DNA from: Symsagittifera roscoffensis
Lineage: Eukaryota; Xenacoelomorpha; Acoela; Convolutidae
NCBI RefSeq assembly: GCF_963678635.1
Contig: NC_087062.1
Coordinates: 48,768,552 to 48,832,551 of the forward strand
Direction: 5' to 3'
Length of the DNA stretch: 64,000 bases
Shown here one piece after another: positions 24,359 through 34,256 of the stretch; the stretch's first letter is position 1; the number at the start of each line of letters is the position of its first letter. The translations under genes were made by a program, and so were the position numbers. Under the pieces are notes generated by a model. It had not been told where the DNA came from. It saw only the letters and a program-made list of their open reading frames with translations, and did no database searches.

Positions 24359-24666
24359 GTCTTGGGACAGTATCGAAGAAGTCTTGGGACATTGCAGTCT
24401 AGGGACAGTGGTCTTGGGACAGTGGTCTAGGGACAGTGGTCTTGGGACACTAGTCTTGGGACAGTGGTCTTGGGACAGTAGTCTTGGGACAGTAGTCTTG
24501 GGACAGTAGTCTTAGGCAAGGGTATTGGAACAGTAGTCTTGGGACAGTGGTCTTGGGACACTAGTCTTGGGACAGTCGTCTTAGGGCAAGGGTCTTGGGA
24601 CACTAACAAGAAGTACTGGGACAGCACTGAATAGTCTTGGGACAGTAGAGAGGAAGTCTTGGAACT
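24359..24666 (+). repeat. 14-bp minisatellite (GTCTTGGGACAGTG-type)
   Basis: About 20 imperfect copies of a 14-base unit, GTCTTGGGACAGTG with GTG/GTA/ACTA variants, immediately upstream of the family 3 gag leader. Variants such as TTAGGGCAAGG interrupt it. It contains stops in two frames but is open in one; I treat it as non-coding. Confidence 0.93.
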
Positions 24667-24912
24667 GTATAAAGAAGGGGGTGACGGTACTAAAGAGTAC
24701 TAAGACAGGTTGAAGTAACCAATCGCAAAATTAAACTTTCTAACCAGTGAAAAAGATCCGGTACTGTGGGGATCAAGAACATATAGAATTTTCAAAAAGC
24801 TTAGGAAACGTTGTTTTTATTAAATTGTAAATTTCTTTTTATCAATTTTGTCAAAAGAAGTTTTAACCTTAGATTAGAATTTTGTAGATAGTAATACTGT
24901 AAATAGGAACAA
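24667..24912 (+). other. Leader between minisatellite and gag, no gene
   Basis: AT-rich 5' leader of the family 3 gag with several short upstream stops. No clear regulatory motif beyond A/T runs. Confidence 0.4.
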
Positions 24913-26883
24913 TTGTATATAAAAATAATGAGGCGGAGCAGGGTACCGGTGGCTGAAAAAAGATATACTGAAGCGAAGACAAAATATAACTCGTCGCTAC
25001 GTAAAACGACATCAATGGGTCCAAAGATAACAAAGAAGAACTTTTCAGTTAACATGGTCAACACGAGGAGTAATACAGTGAACAGAGCAAAAGAGGGCAC
25101 GGAAGGGAAACAAGCAGAACCCGCCATCGAGATTGAACTAGAGACACCGGACCAAAGCGTAGATGATGTGGGAAAGAAGACGACAGAGTCAACTCCGATA
25201 CCGCATGCGGAAGAACCTAATCCAAAGTCCATGGAGTTCTCACCGATAGACAATGTGGAAGACACAACAGGCAACACGCCAGAAACGGTGAAGGACGAGT
25301 CTCAAACAAAAAGAACGTCTTTTACTGAAAGATTGGCGATAATGGTCGGAATGAAGTCGAGAGACGCAGCAGTGGAAGAGACGAAAGCCGAGAAAAGCAA
25401 AACATTCGGAACAGTTTCCACGAGAACGACAGACACCGACCAAAACGAAGACCAGATCAGACCGGGAACAGCAACCAACAACAGGACAACAACTGACCAT
25501 GGAACAGCTACTCTTGAGCTAGGTGATTTGATGGCAAAGCTAGATCAAGTAGACAAGAAACTGAAGCACAGCGAAGAGGATAGAGATGTGATAAGTAGGG
25601 AAATAAGAAACAATAAACATGAGTACCTGGACAGCTATTTCAATCTAGCGAGAGCGACAGAGGAAAGGCTTCAGCAGATGTCGGACAAGGTAGATACCAC
25701 GGATGAAGAGCGAGACAAGAACATCAGAAAAGACACGCAAGAAATGAAGCAACGATATGACGCAGTGAATAGCCAGTTGGGGAGTTTGAAAACGAGAATG
25801 GATACGATGAGTAGAGACCAGGCTGAGAGTTCATGTGCAATACAGACAAAGTTAGACGCCATCTTGAGGAACTCAACGCCACAAGACAGGCCAGCAGCGG
25901 AGCGAACGCAAGGCAATAGAGTTGACTTCGTGGAACCACAACGGAACAAACGGCAGTCAACACCGTTACCATTACCCCGGGATGCTGCGTTTACAGCACC
26001 GGGGGGGGGGGGCAAAGCGATTATGAAACGTGGAACAACGAACACAACCAGTAGTCCAGGGGTCTCCACGACTCACAACAACGTGGGACCGGATGTCATG
26101 ACATGGGCAAGCACCTGGGAAATGATGAACAGGACACTAGAAGCCTTCGCCACAAGGAACACCGACTCGAGTGACAGAAGAAGCAACAAATCCAGGAAAA
26201 CTTTCAAAAAACCGAAAGAATTCAAGGATGATTCAGACGGATGCATTGACACTTGGGTAGAAGACATGAGGTTGCATTTGGAACAAGACAACTTGAACGA
26301 TGAGAGGCAAGCATGCACAGCGATACTGAATAACTTGGAAGGCACGGCATTGAAATGCGTGGTTGCGAAGAAGGAAGAGGAACGCGACACAGCGGATAAA
26401 ATCTTCGAGATATTGTTAAATCAATTCGGGTCAGGCATGAACGGTCATCAAGCGATGATGCGATTTGAAAAGAGAAGGCAAAGGGACGATGAATCGATAG
26501 ACAGGTTCCTAGATGATCTTGAGAGCTTGACACGAAGGAGTGACCCGGAAGAATCCACCAATAGAAGGAACTTCAGCATCGCCTCAAAGTTCATTGATGG
26601 GGTAAAGAGTGATGACTTGAGAACAATGTTACCAACTTACTATACATTGTCGAAAGACAGTGCACCAACTCCAGAAGAGATGAGGCAGAAGTCAAGAGAG
26701 TACATGCTAATGAAACCCAAGAAATACTCGTACTCAGATCACAGGAATGCTCAAGGGGGAATCAACCACAAAGGTCGTCGTGGTACAAGCCCAGAGATGA
26801 CATGGACAAACGTAGATCATGCGCGAACTGCGGGTCAGCTGACCATCATGTGGCGGATTGCACAACATACAAGCAGGGCATGA
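24913..26883 (+). CDS. Family 3 element: gag polyprotein (matrix-like coiled coil and capsid)
   Basis: 656 codons. The first ATG is at 24913 and an in-frame ATG at 25054 (MVNTRSNTV) is equally possible. Residues about 200-325 form a charged coiled coil (LMAKLDQVDKKLKHSEEDRD onward). A G12 run at 26001-26012 encodes a Gly run. Residues about 430-590 are a Ty3-type capsid: PKEFKDDSDGCIDTWVEDM, then NNLEGTALKCV, FEKRRQRDDESIDRFLDDLE and FIDGVKSDDLRTML. The nucleocapsid follows in the -1 frame with an 82-base overlap (26802-26883). The product would build the particle that packages element RNA. Codon use is GC-richer than in the family 1 copies. Confidence 0.85.
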   Translation: MYIKIMRRSRVPVAEKRYTEAKTKYNSSLRKTTSMGPKITKKNFSVNMVNTRSNTVNRAKEGTEGKQAEPAIEIELETPDQSVDDVGKKTTESTPIPHAEEPNPKSMEFSPIDNVEDTTGNTPETVKDESQTKRTSFTERLAIMVGMKSRDAAVEETKAEKSKTFGTVSTRTTDTDQNEDQIRPGTATNNRTTTDHGTATLELGDLMAKLDQVDKKLKHSEEDRDVISREIRNNKHEYLDSYFNLARATEERLQQMSDKVDTTDEERDKNIRKDTQEMKQRYDAVNSQLGSLKTRMDTMSRDQAESSCAIQTKLDAILRNSTPQDRPAAERTQGNRVDFVEPQRNKRQSTPLPLPRDAAFTAPGGGGKAIMKRGTTNTTSSPGVSTTHNNVGPDVMTWASTWEMMNRTLEAFATRNTDSSDRRSNKSRKTFKKPKEFKDDSDGCIDTWVEDMRLHLEQDNLNDERQACTAILNNLEGTALKCVVAKKEEERDTADKIFEILLNQFGSGMNGHQAMMRFEKRRQRDDESIDRFLDDLESLTRRSDPEESTNRRNFSIASKFIDGVKSDDLRTMLPTYYTLSKDSAPTPEEMRQKSREYMLMKPKKYSYSDHRNAQGGINHKGRRGTSPEMTWTNVDHARTAGQLTIMWRIAQHTSRA

Positions 26884-27380
26884 AGAGTTTGGGATATGCA
26901 CCCGATGAGGAAGATATGAGCCAGATGGAGGAACACGAGTTCTATAGTGGCTTGATCATCAAAATAGGTGCAAGATGCTTCTTCTGCAACCAAGAGGGGC
27001 ACTTCAGGATGGACTGTCCGTTGTTCTGGGAGGCAGTCAAGAACCAGAGTCATCCAAAACACAAGTTGGCGTTAGCAGCGGTACAGAACCAGAGAAATAG
27101 ACAAGGTGAATTTGAAACGAAAAACGTAGAAACACCAAGTGCGGAACTGCCAACGAAAACAGTGAAAGCTGTAACGCAAGTTAATAGTGCAATAGAGGCC
27201 ACGGCCGGGAACGCCCTTGAGATAAATTATGAGAAGGCGGCGGCGGAAGCTATCAATAAAGTGAAACAGGACCTGGCGGCGAAAGAAATAGAACAACGAC
27301 TGAAGCAAGAGATCGAAAGACAGAAAATGAACGAGGCATTAGGTTGCTCGCAGTCAATACCAGAGGCTGTAGCGGGATAA
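26802..27380 (+). CDS. Family 3 element: nucleocapsid with two CCHC zinc knuckles
   Basis: 192 codons from MDKRRSC. Two CX2CX4HX4C knuckles are intact: CANCGSADHHVADC (residues about 7-20) and CFFCNQEGHFRMDC (about 60-73). A Lys/Glu-rich helical tail follows. The segment is in the -1 frame relative to gag and the true reading probably enters upstream of ATG 26802 (SSWYKPRDDMDKRR in this frame), so the break near 26750-26800 is a frameshift, mutational or programmed. It ends at a TAA (27378-27380) that lies in the same frame as pol, directly followed by eight more A. It binds RNA for packaging. Confidence 0.85.
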   Translation: MDKRRSCANCGSADHHVADCTTYKQGMKSLGYAPDEEDMSQMEEHEFYSGLIIKIGARCFFCNQEGHFRMDCPLFWEAVKNQSHPKHKLALAAVQNQRNRQGEFETKNVETPSAELPTKTVKAVTQVNSAIEATAGNALEINYEKAAAEAINKVKQDLAAKEIEQRLKQEIERQKMNEALGCSQSIPEAVAG

Positions 27381-29495
27381 AAAAAAAATGGAAACTGCAA
27401 CATTGTAAAGATGGTGACGGGGAAGCCATTCGGTATAACAAAGATCGGGGCAAGAATAATGTCAATAATCACCGTGGGCGGCCATGAGGTAACGAGAAAC
27501 TTGAGCGAACCAAGTGACCAGACAATAATGCACATTGATGTGTATGCAGATTACTTGAGTGGTATAAGCCTACAAACGACTTCTAGAGCATTGAGGGCAC
27601 TACTCACGAAAGGGGGTAGCAAGTCAGTCCGAGTTGACAACAGGTACACAGAAGCTTATGGTCCGCATGAGGTGATGCTAAATATAGGTGGGATCAACAT
27701 CTGTACGAAAACAATGATAACATGTGATGAAGATCTATTAGGGCAAATCTACGTGGGAAAAGAAGAGTTGAGAGTGAGATCGATTGGACACTGCGCCATG
27801 CTTGAGGAAGATGCAATGCACATCGGGACAGAGGCAGATGTGTCAGCACATGTGCTCGACATAAGTGGCAAGAAGACTCAGCTACGTGGGTTACTTGATA
27901 CGGGAGCGGTCTTGAGTGTCATATCAATCGAAACTTGGGAACGAATGGGCTTCAACAAAAATGATTTGATAGACTCAAGAATACGGTTGTCAGCTTCAAA
28001 CAAAGGGGCGCTGCGGGTGTTGAGCAGAACGCCAATAATAGCCCTAAATCTGGGGGAACGCAACCTGTGGATGAGCTTTCTTTTGGTAGAAAACCTAGAT
28101 GAGTCTGACCAATTCATTTTAGGCAGAGACTTCATCAGGAACTTTGATGTAACGATTGATCCAAACAACGCAATGTTCAGGATACGGAACCCGGATAGGA
28201 GGTACGCAATTAAACCGGTAAATTTATTAGTGGCAAATGAGAGCAAAGCACCGGTATTCTTGAGTAGGAGAGTGAGGCTAAAGGCGAACGAAGCAGCGAT
28301 CGTAAGCTTACGAATGAAAAATTACAATGAATTAAGTGACAACAAGCAGGTATGCATTGTCCCAAATCCAAATAGTCAAAGTGCTGCTGTTTTAGGAAGA
28401 TCCTTCTCGATAACGAAGAGCGGTCTCTGCGTCAGTGTCTTGTTGAATACTCTTGACATACCAATCACGATACAGAGGGGTAGGAAACTGGGATATGTTT
28501 TACCCGTAAAAACTCGATATGAAATGACTGAAAACCAAAAACAAAATGAAGTTGTTGATTGTCCAAATCATAGGGACAAAATTTGTATCTTGAGACGATT
28601 GAAGAAAATAAAAGGTTCATCAGGTCTTGTGGAGTCACTTAAGTCAGAGACAGACGATGGACTATCGAGCTGTTCGAATTTCCCGGAACGGCCCACACTA
28701 GATGAAATGCAGAGTGATAAACCGGTCCTACCGGAAATTGAACATTTAAGAGGCAAATTAACGGATGAACAGCTCGAAGCCATCAAGGACGTACCAGAAC
28801 GGAACGAGGAAGTTTTTTCAAGACATAAGGCAGACATCGGGTGTTGTAATTTTGTTGAGCATGAAATAGAATTTGAGGAGAACGCAATACCGCACATGGA
28901 GGGGGCGAGGCGCATGACCCCACACAAATCGGATGCGTGTAGAAAAGAGATCGAAACGCTACTAGAGTATGATATGATAGAACCATCCAAATCACCGTGG
29001 GCGTGTGGAGTAGTGATGGCCAAAAAGAAAGGCGACCAATTGAGGTTTTGTTGTGACTTTCGATACCTGAACTCCGTCACGGTGAAGGATGCCTATCCCA
29101 TACCTAGGATCGATGAGAGCTTCTCGAAGTTAAGTGATGCAAAATTTTTTACGACTCTTGATTTAGGTTCGGCCTTCTGGCAGGTACCACTCAGGAAGCA
29201 GGACAGGGACAAGACTGGGTTTGCCTGCGAGTTTGTTCTGTTTCAATGGAAACGGATGCCGTTTGGTCTTAGCAATGCCACTGCCACATTTCAGCGATTG
29301 ATGGCAAACGCGCTGATAGGTGTGACGAAGAAGTACGGCACTCTGGTAATGTGCTATGTGGATGACGTGGTAATAGCGACACCCACACTGGAAGACCACA
29401 TTGAGAGACTTGACGAGGTGTTTGCGTGTATGAAGAGGTCGCGGCTAAAGTGCAAACCATCAAAGTGCGAGATACTCAAGGATTCGATAAAAAAA
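27381..29495 (+). CDS. Family 3 element: protease and reverse transcriptase
   Basis: Continues the nucleocapsid frame after a single TAA. The protease core is LRGLLDTGAVLSVISIETW (Asp codon at 27897-27899) with QFILGRDFIRNFDV about 75 residues later. RT follows from about 28880: PHKSDACRKEIETLLEYDMI, CDFRYLNSVTVKDAYPIPRID, TLDLGSAFWQVPL and PFGLSNATATFQRLM. The intact active-site box YVDD is at 29355-29366. The reading frame is lost in an A7 run at 29489-29495; the remaining 138 codons of that frame to 29909 are not pol. It processes gag-pol and copies the genome. All RT catalytic Asp are present. Confidence 0.88.
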
Positions 29496-29496
29496 C

Positions 29497-31176
29497 TTGG
29501 GCAGGATGGTGGACAGACACGGCATCAGACCAGATCCAGACGCAGTAGAAGCAGTTCTAACTTGGAAATCGCCAAAAACGGAACACCAATTGATGAGCTT
29601 CCTGGGTTTTGCAAATTACTACACAGAAATCATCAAAGGCTATGCAGACAAGGTTTACCCGATGCAACAGTTAATGAGACACAAGGGCAAGAAGTTCACG
29701 TGGAACAACGCAGCAGAATAGTCATTCCAGAGAATAAAGAAAGAGTTGTGCGAGGCACCAGTACTAGGGATGCCAACAGAGAAATGGATGTACGTGCTGG
29801 ATACGGATGCGTCGGTAGTAGCGATTTCTGGAATTCTCCATCAGGAACAAGAGTGGAACGGGAAAACAGTCTTGAGACCAATAGCGTACGGGAGCAAAAT
29901 CCTAAGTGACACGGAAATGAAGTACCGCGCACCGAAAGCAGAGATGTTTGCGGTGGTCACCTTTGTCGAGAAATATAGAGAAGACCTAGGCAGCGAGCCA
30001 TTCAAGCTGCGAGTCGACAACAGGGCACTAAGCTGGCTGAAAACGTATTCAATGGACCAAAGTTACATTGGGAGGTGGATAGTTCGCCTGGATGGATACA
30101 ACATGATAATTGATCATAGAACACGAGACAAACATCAAAACGCTGACAGCTTGAGTAAGAAGACGGAGTTCTACGAGAGACAAGAACAGAGGGAGGCAGA
30201 TAGACCTGAGATCAAGGATGGCTTCTCCTTCATGGACAAGAAAACGTACGATAGTCTTCCACTCACGAGATGGTTGGACAAATCAGGCAAACCAATAGAA
30301 GATCACCCCGAATTACCAAAAGAACCTCCGGAGAAAACAATCTTTAAAAAAAACCGAGGGATGCCGATAGGTATAATGCTCAAGTCAAAGATTGTGAATG
30401 AGACGCTCAAGGCAAAAGGCAATGATCTTAACCAGGTAGAGACGGGAGAGGCACAAATAGACAATGACTTAATGAGGTTACTCAAGAAACTAGCAGATAA
30501 CAAGCCCGTGATCCAAGAAAAGGGCAAGGAGGAACCAGAGGTCACAATACTGCGAAAGAGCGGGATAGTTAGTGATGAAAAAACTACGAAGGTGACTAAC
30601 CCTGATGGGAAGGAAGTCGTGCAGTCACTGGTTGAAAAAATCCCGGATGACATACTTGAACAGACTCAGGTTAGGAAAAAGAAAGTGGCGTTCAAAGAAG
30701 AGGCTGAATACCTGGGACTAGGTCAAGAGTCCGGGGAGTCCACGGAGGAAGAAGATACTGAAGGAGAAAATTTGTCCGGGGAGTGTGAAACATGGGATGA
30801 GGACTCGGACGAGAGCAGCGACAATCAGGATAGTCTCTGCATGATATTGGCAGAAGAGAAGATTAGACACCGCGACAGGGAATTACAAACAGATCCATCC
30901 TCAGGAACATACAACTTGGACTTACAGGAAGTACGAGGAGGTGAAGAACTTGAAAGAATTGCAGTTTCGAGGAAACCATTCAGGGAACTTTCATGTAACT
31001 CAAATGTCACCACAAATCTGGTGCCAGAAGGTGATATGAAGATCGTAAAGAGGATAATATGCGTGAAGCTGAATGACGACATCCGCAACCATGGGGAAAT
31101 GAACGGACAGATCATGGCACTAAAGGAACATGTCAAGGCGAGATATAGGCTGTCGGATAAGAGCCCAAAAGAATGA
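29497..31176 (+). CDS. Family 3 element: RT connection, RNase H and acidic linker
   Basis: The frame continues from the A7 slip (FLGFANYYTEIIKGYADK is the RT thumb/connection). A TAG at 29719-29721 interrupts it. From 29746 the RNase H is recognisable: VLDTDASVVAISGIL (first Asp), KAEMFAVVTFVEKY (Glu), FKLRVDNRALSWL (Asp), and a terminal KHQNADSLSKK (Asp). A 330-residue linker follows, with a strongly acidic part (DEDSDESSDNQDS near 30800-30840), ending at TGA 31174-31176. RNase H removes the RNA strand during reverse transcription. The linker is far longer than in ordinary Ty3 elements, and its role is unknown. Confidence 0.83.
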
Positions 31177-31189
31177 CAAGATGACAAGT

Positions 31190-32702
31190 AATCTCTCTAA
31201 ATGGGTCCGAACGGGGTCCAAGGAGAAAGGGGAACTCGAGGAAGACAGCTACTAGATCCTGAGCCAGTTCTACAAAGAAAGGAAAGATTTACTCTATCAT
31301 ACAGCTGGCGGGGTGGTAGCATGCAAGAGAAAAGACGAGGAGAAGATATTACAAAATCACAGCCTCATCATATTACCACAATTGTATCAGACAGAGGTGC
31401 TGTTCAGATAGCACGATCAGATGGGGCACCAGGGGATAGACAAGGTGCAACAAAGAATACTTCACAGGTTCGATTGTCCAGGATTGAGGAAAGCTTGCGA
31501 GAGGTGGGTGAATGCATGCCTGACATGCCTGCAAGTGAAAGATCCAAGGAAGATGAAATTCCCACTCAAGTCGGTGGAAAGCTTGAAACTTAATGAAGTG
31601 GTGCAGATAGACCATCAAAAGATCTGCATGACGGAGTCGGGGTATAACCAGTTACTGGTTATAATTGACCACTTCACGAAGCTGGCAGAAGCGGTGCCTT
31701 GTCAAACAGCTTCGGCAGAGGAGACTTGTGACCACCTGATAACCCATTGGATATCGAGTTATGGTTGTCCGATGACTTTTCAGTCAGACAACGGCAAGGC
31801 CTTTGTGGGGGACTTGACTAAAGAATTGATGAAGAGGTCACACATTGCTCAAGCACACTCAACGACTTACCATCCTAAGACCAACGGGCCGGTAGAGAGA
31901 CAGAATAGGACGTTGGTGAATATGCTGAGGGTATACTGCTCAAGGTACATGACAGACTGGGATAAATATCTGCCGCAAGTCGTAGGGGCATACAACAGTA
32001 CTCAACACTCAACAACGGGCATCAGTCCTTTTATGATGTTGACAGGCAGAGAGAGAGAGAGCAATGCCCCTGACATTCTTTTACCCGGAATATGAAGGGA
32101 AGAGGACGTCGCCTCAAGCTTACGTGAAAGAAGCGATCAGGAGACAGCAGGAAATAAATGAGCTATGCAGGAGGAACACTGCGCAAGCACAAATGAGACA
32201 GCGCAAGAAATATGATGAAAAGATATTACAGGCGAAGCCATATGAAGTGGGCCAGTACGTGTGGGTTTTCCAGAATGTTATAACGCCCAAAGGGACGAAG
32301 AAACTACTCAAGAAATGGAGAGGGCCATTCATGATAACGGAAGTACATCAACAAGGACGGTTCTACCGCTTGAGTACTGGACGAGCAGCATATTATGAAA
32401 ATCTGAAGCCTCATGTCCCATCCCCAGTGGACTGGTGTATACCAAAGGACATGGAGGAACTCGAGTACCTACTGGTGGAGCCAGCATGTGAAGTGAACGA
32501 AAAAGGCATCAGAGAGAAGAATGATGGCAATGAGAACTTGAGTTTGGATGACAATGAAAAAATAGAAGCGGACTCTGAAGCGGAATCTTTTGTGGAAGAA
32601 GACTGGAATGATCCGGAGCAAGGTGAGGTGCCGAAGTGGCAGAACCACACTTATCAATACCAGCGGGGACAAGGAGTGGCAATCGCAAACGAACAGGCAT
32701 GA
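31190..32702 (+). pseudogene. Family 3 element: integrase (zinc-binding, DDE core, GPY/F-like domain) with frameshift
   Basis: In one frame (about 31190-32095): a lead-in KERKDLLYHTAGGVV, a TAG at 31409-31411, then the zinc-binding HDQMGHQG and CLTC. The complete DDE triad is present: VVQIDH, FQSDNGKAF and PVERQNR, with 35 residues between the second Asp and the Glu. A (GA)n run at 32048-32061 shifts the frame. The next frame (32064-32702) has SPQAYVKEA and a GPY/F-type KKWRGPFMITEV, then an acidic end. A different frame open at 31201-31593 is a shadow. It inserts element cDNA into host DNA. Confidence 0.82.
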
Positions 32703-33727
32703 GGTACAACAGGTACGGGGACGATTTCCTGATTGATAAGATACAGCCCGACGACCTAGGCAAAGAACTACTAGGTGTGGGCGAACTGGCGGAAGATGAT
32801 GAATGGCAAATCATCAATGATAATGAACACTACCCACAGGAAGACTACTCGACACCGGAGCGGGAGACAGGTTTGGAACAGAGCGAGATAGAGAGGAGGG
32901 AGAATACGAACCTGAGGGTATTAGAATGGATGCGCGATGTCAAGAACGGAAGCGACGAAGGACAAAGCATACAACAAATTGACATATCAGCGGGAAAGCA
33001 CATGAAAACGGAGAGTCCGCTTTTCGACTGGACGGCAACAGACAGGCCGCTTGACATTCCGCCAGACAATTCAGACCCAGCATCATCGACGGAGACGTCG
33101 ATAAATATTTTTGTCCGGGGAGTGGGGGTAGGACTTACCCACACCGAAAATTTAATGATAAAGAAACTCAGGCAAGTGAGAGAAACGAGCGGACTGGAAC
33201 TGGATGGGGAGGAGGCCGAGCCTACCATAGGACGGAATTTCAAAACGAAGTTTGAAGTACTAAACGAATACTCGGAAAATATCCTGATAACGGATAGTGA
33301 CTTCATTCTGTCAGACAGGACTAGCGCAATCTGTATCACGGCGGACATGAGTTTCAAATCGAGACTGGAGGCTGACTTCAAGAGAGAGTACCAGAACGTA
33401 GAGTTTCTGTTTAGACAGAGACCGGGGCTGGAAGGAATGGCTGCGCTTCCACCATCAGTAGCACAAGTCCCGGGCAAATACCTGTGCTTCCTAGTGACGA
33501 GGGTCAATGACAGGAACACTATCCATCCCGAACACGTGATGTTAGCACTAACAAGATTACGAGACTTCAAGATTGAAAGAAGGATAACGGAGGTCTCAAT
33601 GCCGGTGTATGACCCAAACAGGGGCAAATTGAGCCAAAGGGAATTGTACGCTATCCTGCGCGTGGTCTTCGCAGAAACGGAGATAATGGTACATCTCCAT
33701 AAGAAATACTACTCGAGCATTGCCTGA
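32636..33727 (+). CDS. Family 3 element: pol C-terminal extension with macro-domain-like segment
   Basis: 363 codons in the -1 frame after the integrase tail; the shift lies near 32630 and ends in TGA 33725-33727. Residues 1-210 are acidic and low in recognisable motifs. Residues about 212-362 (33270-33720) follow the pattern of a macro domain of the OARD1/Poa1p type: ICITADMSFKSRLEADFKREY, then LEGMAALPP, KYLCFLVTRVND, VSMPVYDPNRGKL and YAILRVVFAETEIMVHL, in the right order and spacing. Macro domains bind or hydrolyse ADP-ribose. The Gly-rich loops that contact ADP-ribose are altered here, so activity is doubtful. A domain after integrase is unusual for Ty3 elements. Confidence 0.6.
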   Translation: MAEPHLSIPAGTRSGNRKRTGMRYNRYGDDFLIDKIQPDDLGKELLGVGELAEDDEWQIINDNEHYPQEDYSTPERETGLEQSEIERRENTNLRVLEWMRDVKNGSDEGQSIQQIDISAGKHMKTESPLFDWTATDRPLDIPPDNSDPASSTETSINIFVRGVGVGLTHTENLMIKKLRQVRETSGLELDGEEAEPTIGRNFKTKFEVLNEYSENILITDSDFILSDRTSAICITADMSFKSRLEADFKREYQNVEFLFRQRPGLEGMAALPPSVAQVPGKYLCFLVTRVNDRNTIHPEHVMLALTRLRDFKIERRITEVSMPVYDPNRGKLSQRELYAILRVVFAETEIMVHLHKKYYSSIA

Positions 33728-34110
33728 GTCAGGTACACGGGGGTCTCGAGCTGGGTACGAGGGGAGGATCTCGAGTTAGGTGTTGGGGTACAAAACAGTT
33801 AAAAGGATCTTAAAGGTGATTGGCATGACAATTAAATTTTAAATGATTGATAGTGCTAAAACATAAAATGAATCTGCATGCATTTAGAAAATTTCTAATT
33901 GAACTATTCTAGTAGGACGAAAAGGAAAGGGTTTTAACTATAGTGGCAAGGGGGGTTTTAGGTTAAGAACATGGCCTGTTAGTCTAAAAAATCGGGTGCT
34001 TTTTTCAGATTGATTTGGTAAAGTCAAATTGACTACCCAACTACATTCAATAGGAAGAAAGGAAGTCCTTGAACGAACACGCAAGTTGAACAACGCTTCA
34101 AGAAGGTGAT
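33728..34110 (+). other. Region between the two family 3 coding blocks
   Basis: No gene. It holds TTTTTTCAGA with AATCGGGT just upstream (33990-34009), resembling 23995-24020, and an AGGGGGG run at 33946. A/T-rich sequence at 33830-33940 faintly resembles 43187-43290 (AAATTTTAA.. TGCATG.. TAGGAC..AAA). It is therefore probably a 3' untranslated region followed by a second leader; an eroded LTR is possible but not shown. Confidence 0.45.
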
Positions 34111-34204
34111 ACTCAAGTTGCTAAGGTAATTCTCAAGTTGCTAAGGTAATACTCAAGTTGCTAAGGTAATTCTCAAGTTGCTAAGGGAATTCACAAGTTG
34201 CTAT
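34111..34204 (+). repeat. 20-bp tandem repeat (CTCAAGTTGCTAAGGTAATT type)
   Basis: Nearly five copies at a period of exactly 20 bases, starting at 34111, 34131, 34151, 34171 and 34191. It lies 50 bases before the ATG of the second coding block, mirroring the minisatellite in front of gag. Confidence 0.95.
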
Positions 34205-34256
34205 TACCCAAGATCACCTGGAAGTTACAGAAAAGGCAGATCGATTCTGGAAATCC

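Noticed and set aside
24359-24666. Regularly repeated 14-mers as a possible CRISPR array
   Set aside because: Units abut without spacers and the context is eukaryotic; it is a minisatellite.
31201-31593. 130-codon frame between RNase H and integrase
   Set aside because: The integrase lead-in and zinc-binding residues lie in another frame over the same bases.
32845-33627. 260-codon minus-strand frame opposite the macro-like region
   Set aside because: Ser/Leu-rich antisense of an acidic coding region. The plus strand has the domain pattern.
33728-34110. Confident LTR between the two family 3 blocks
   Set aside because: Only short shared words with 23.6-24.3 kb and 43.2 kb; no clear direct repeat with TG..CA ends, so kept as a possibility only.
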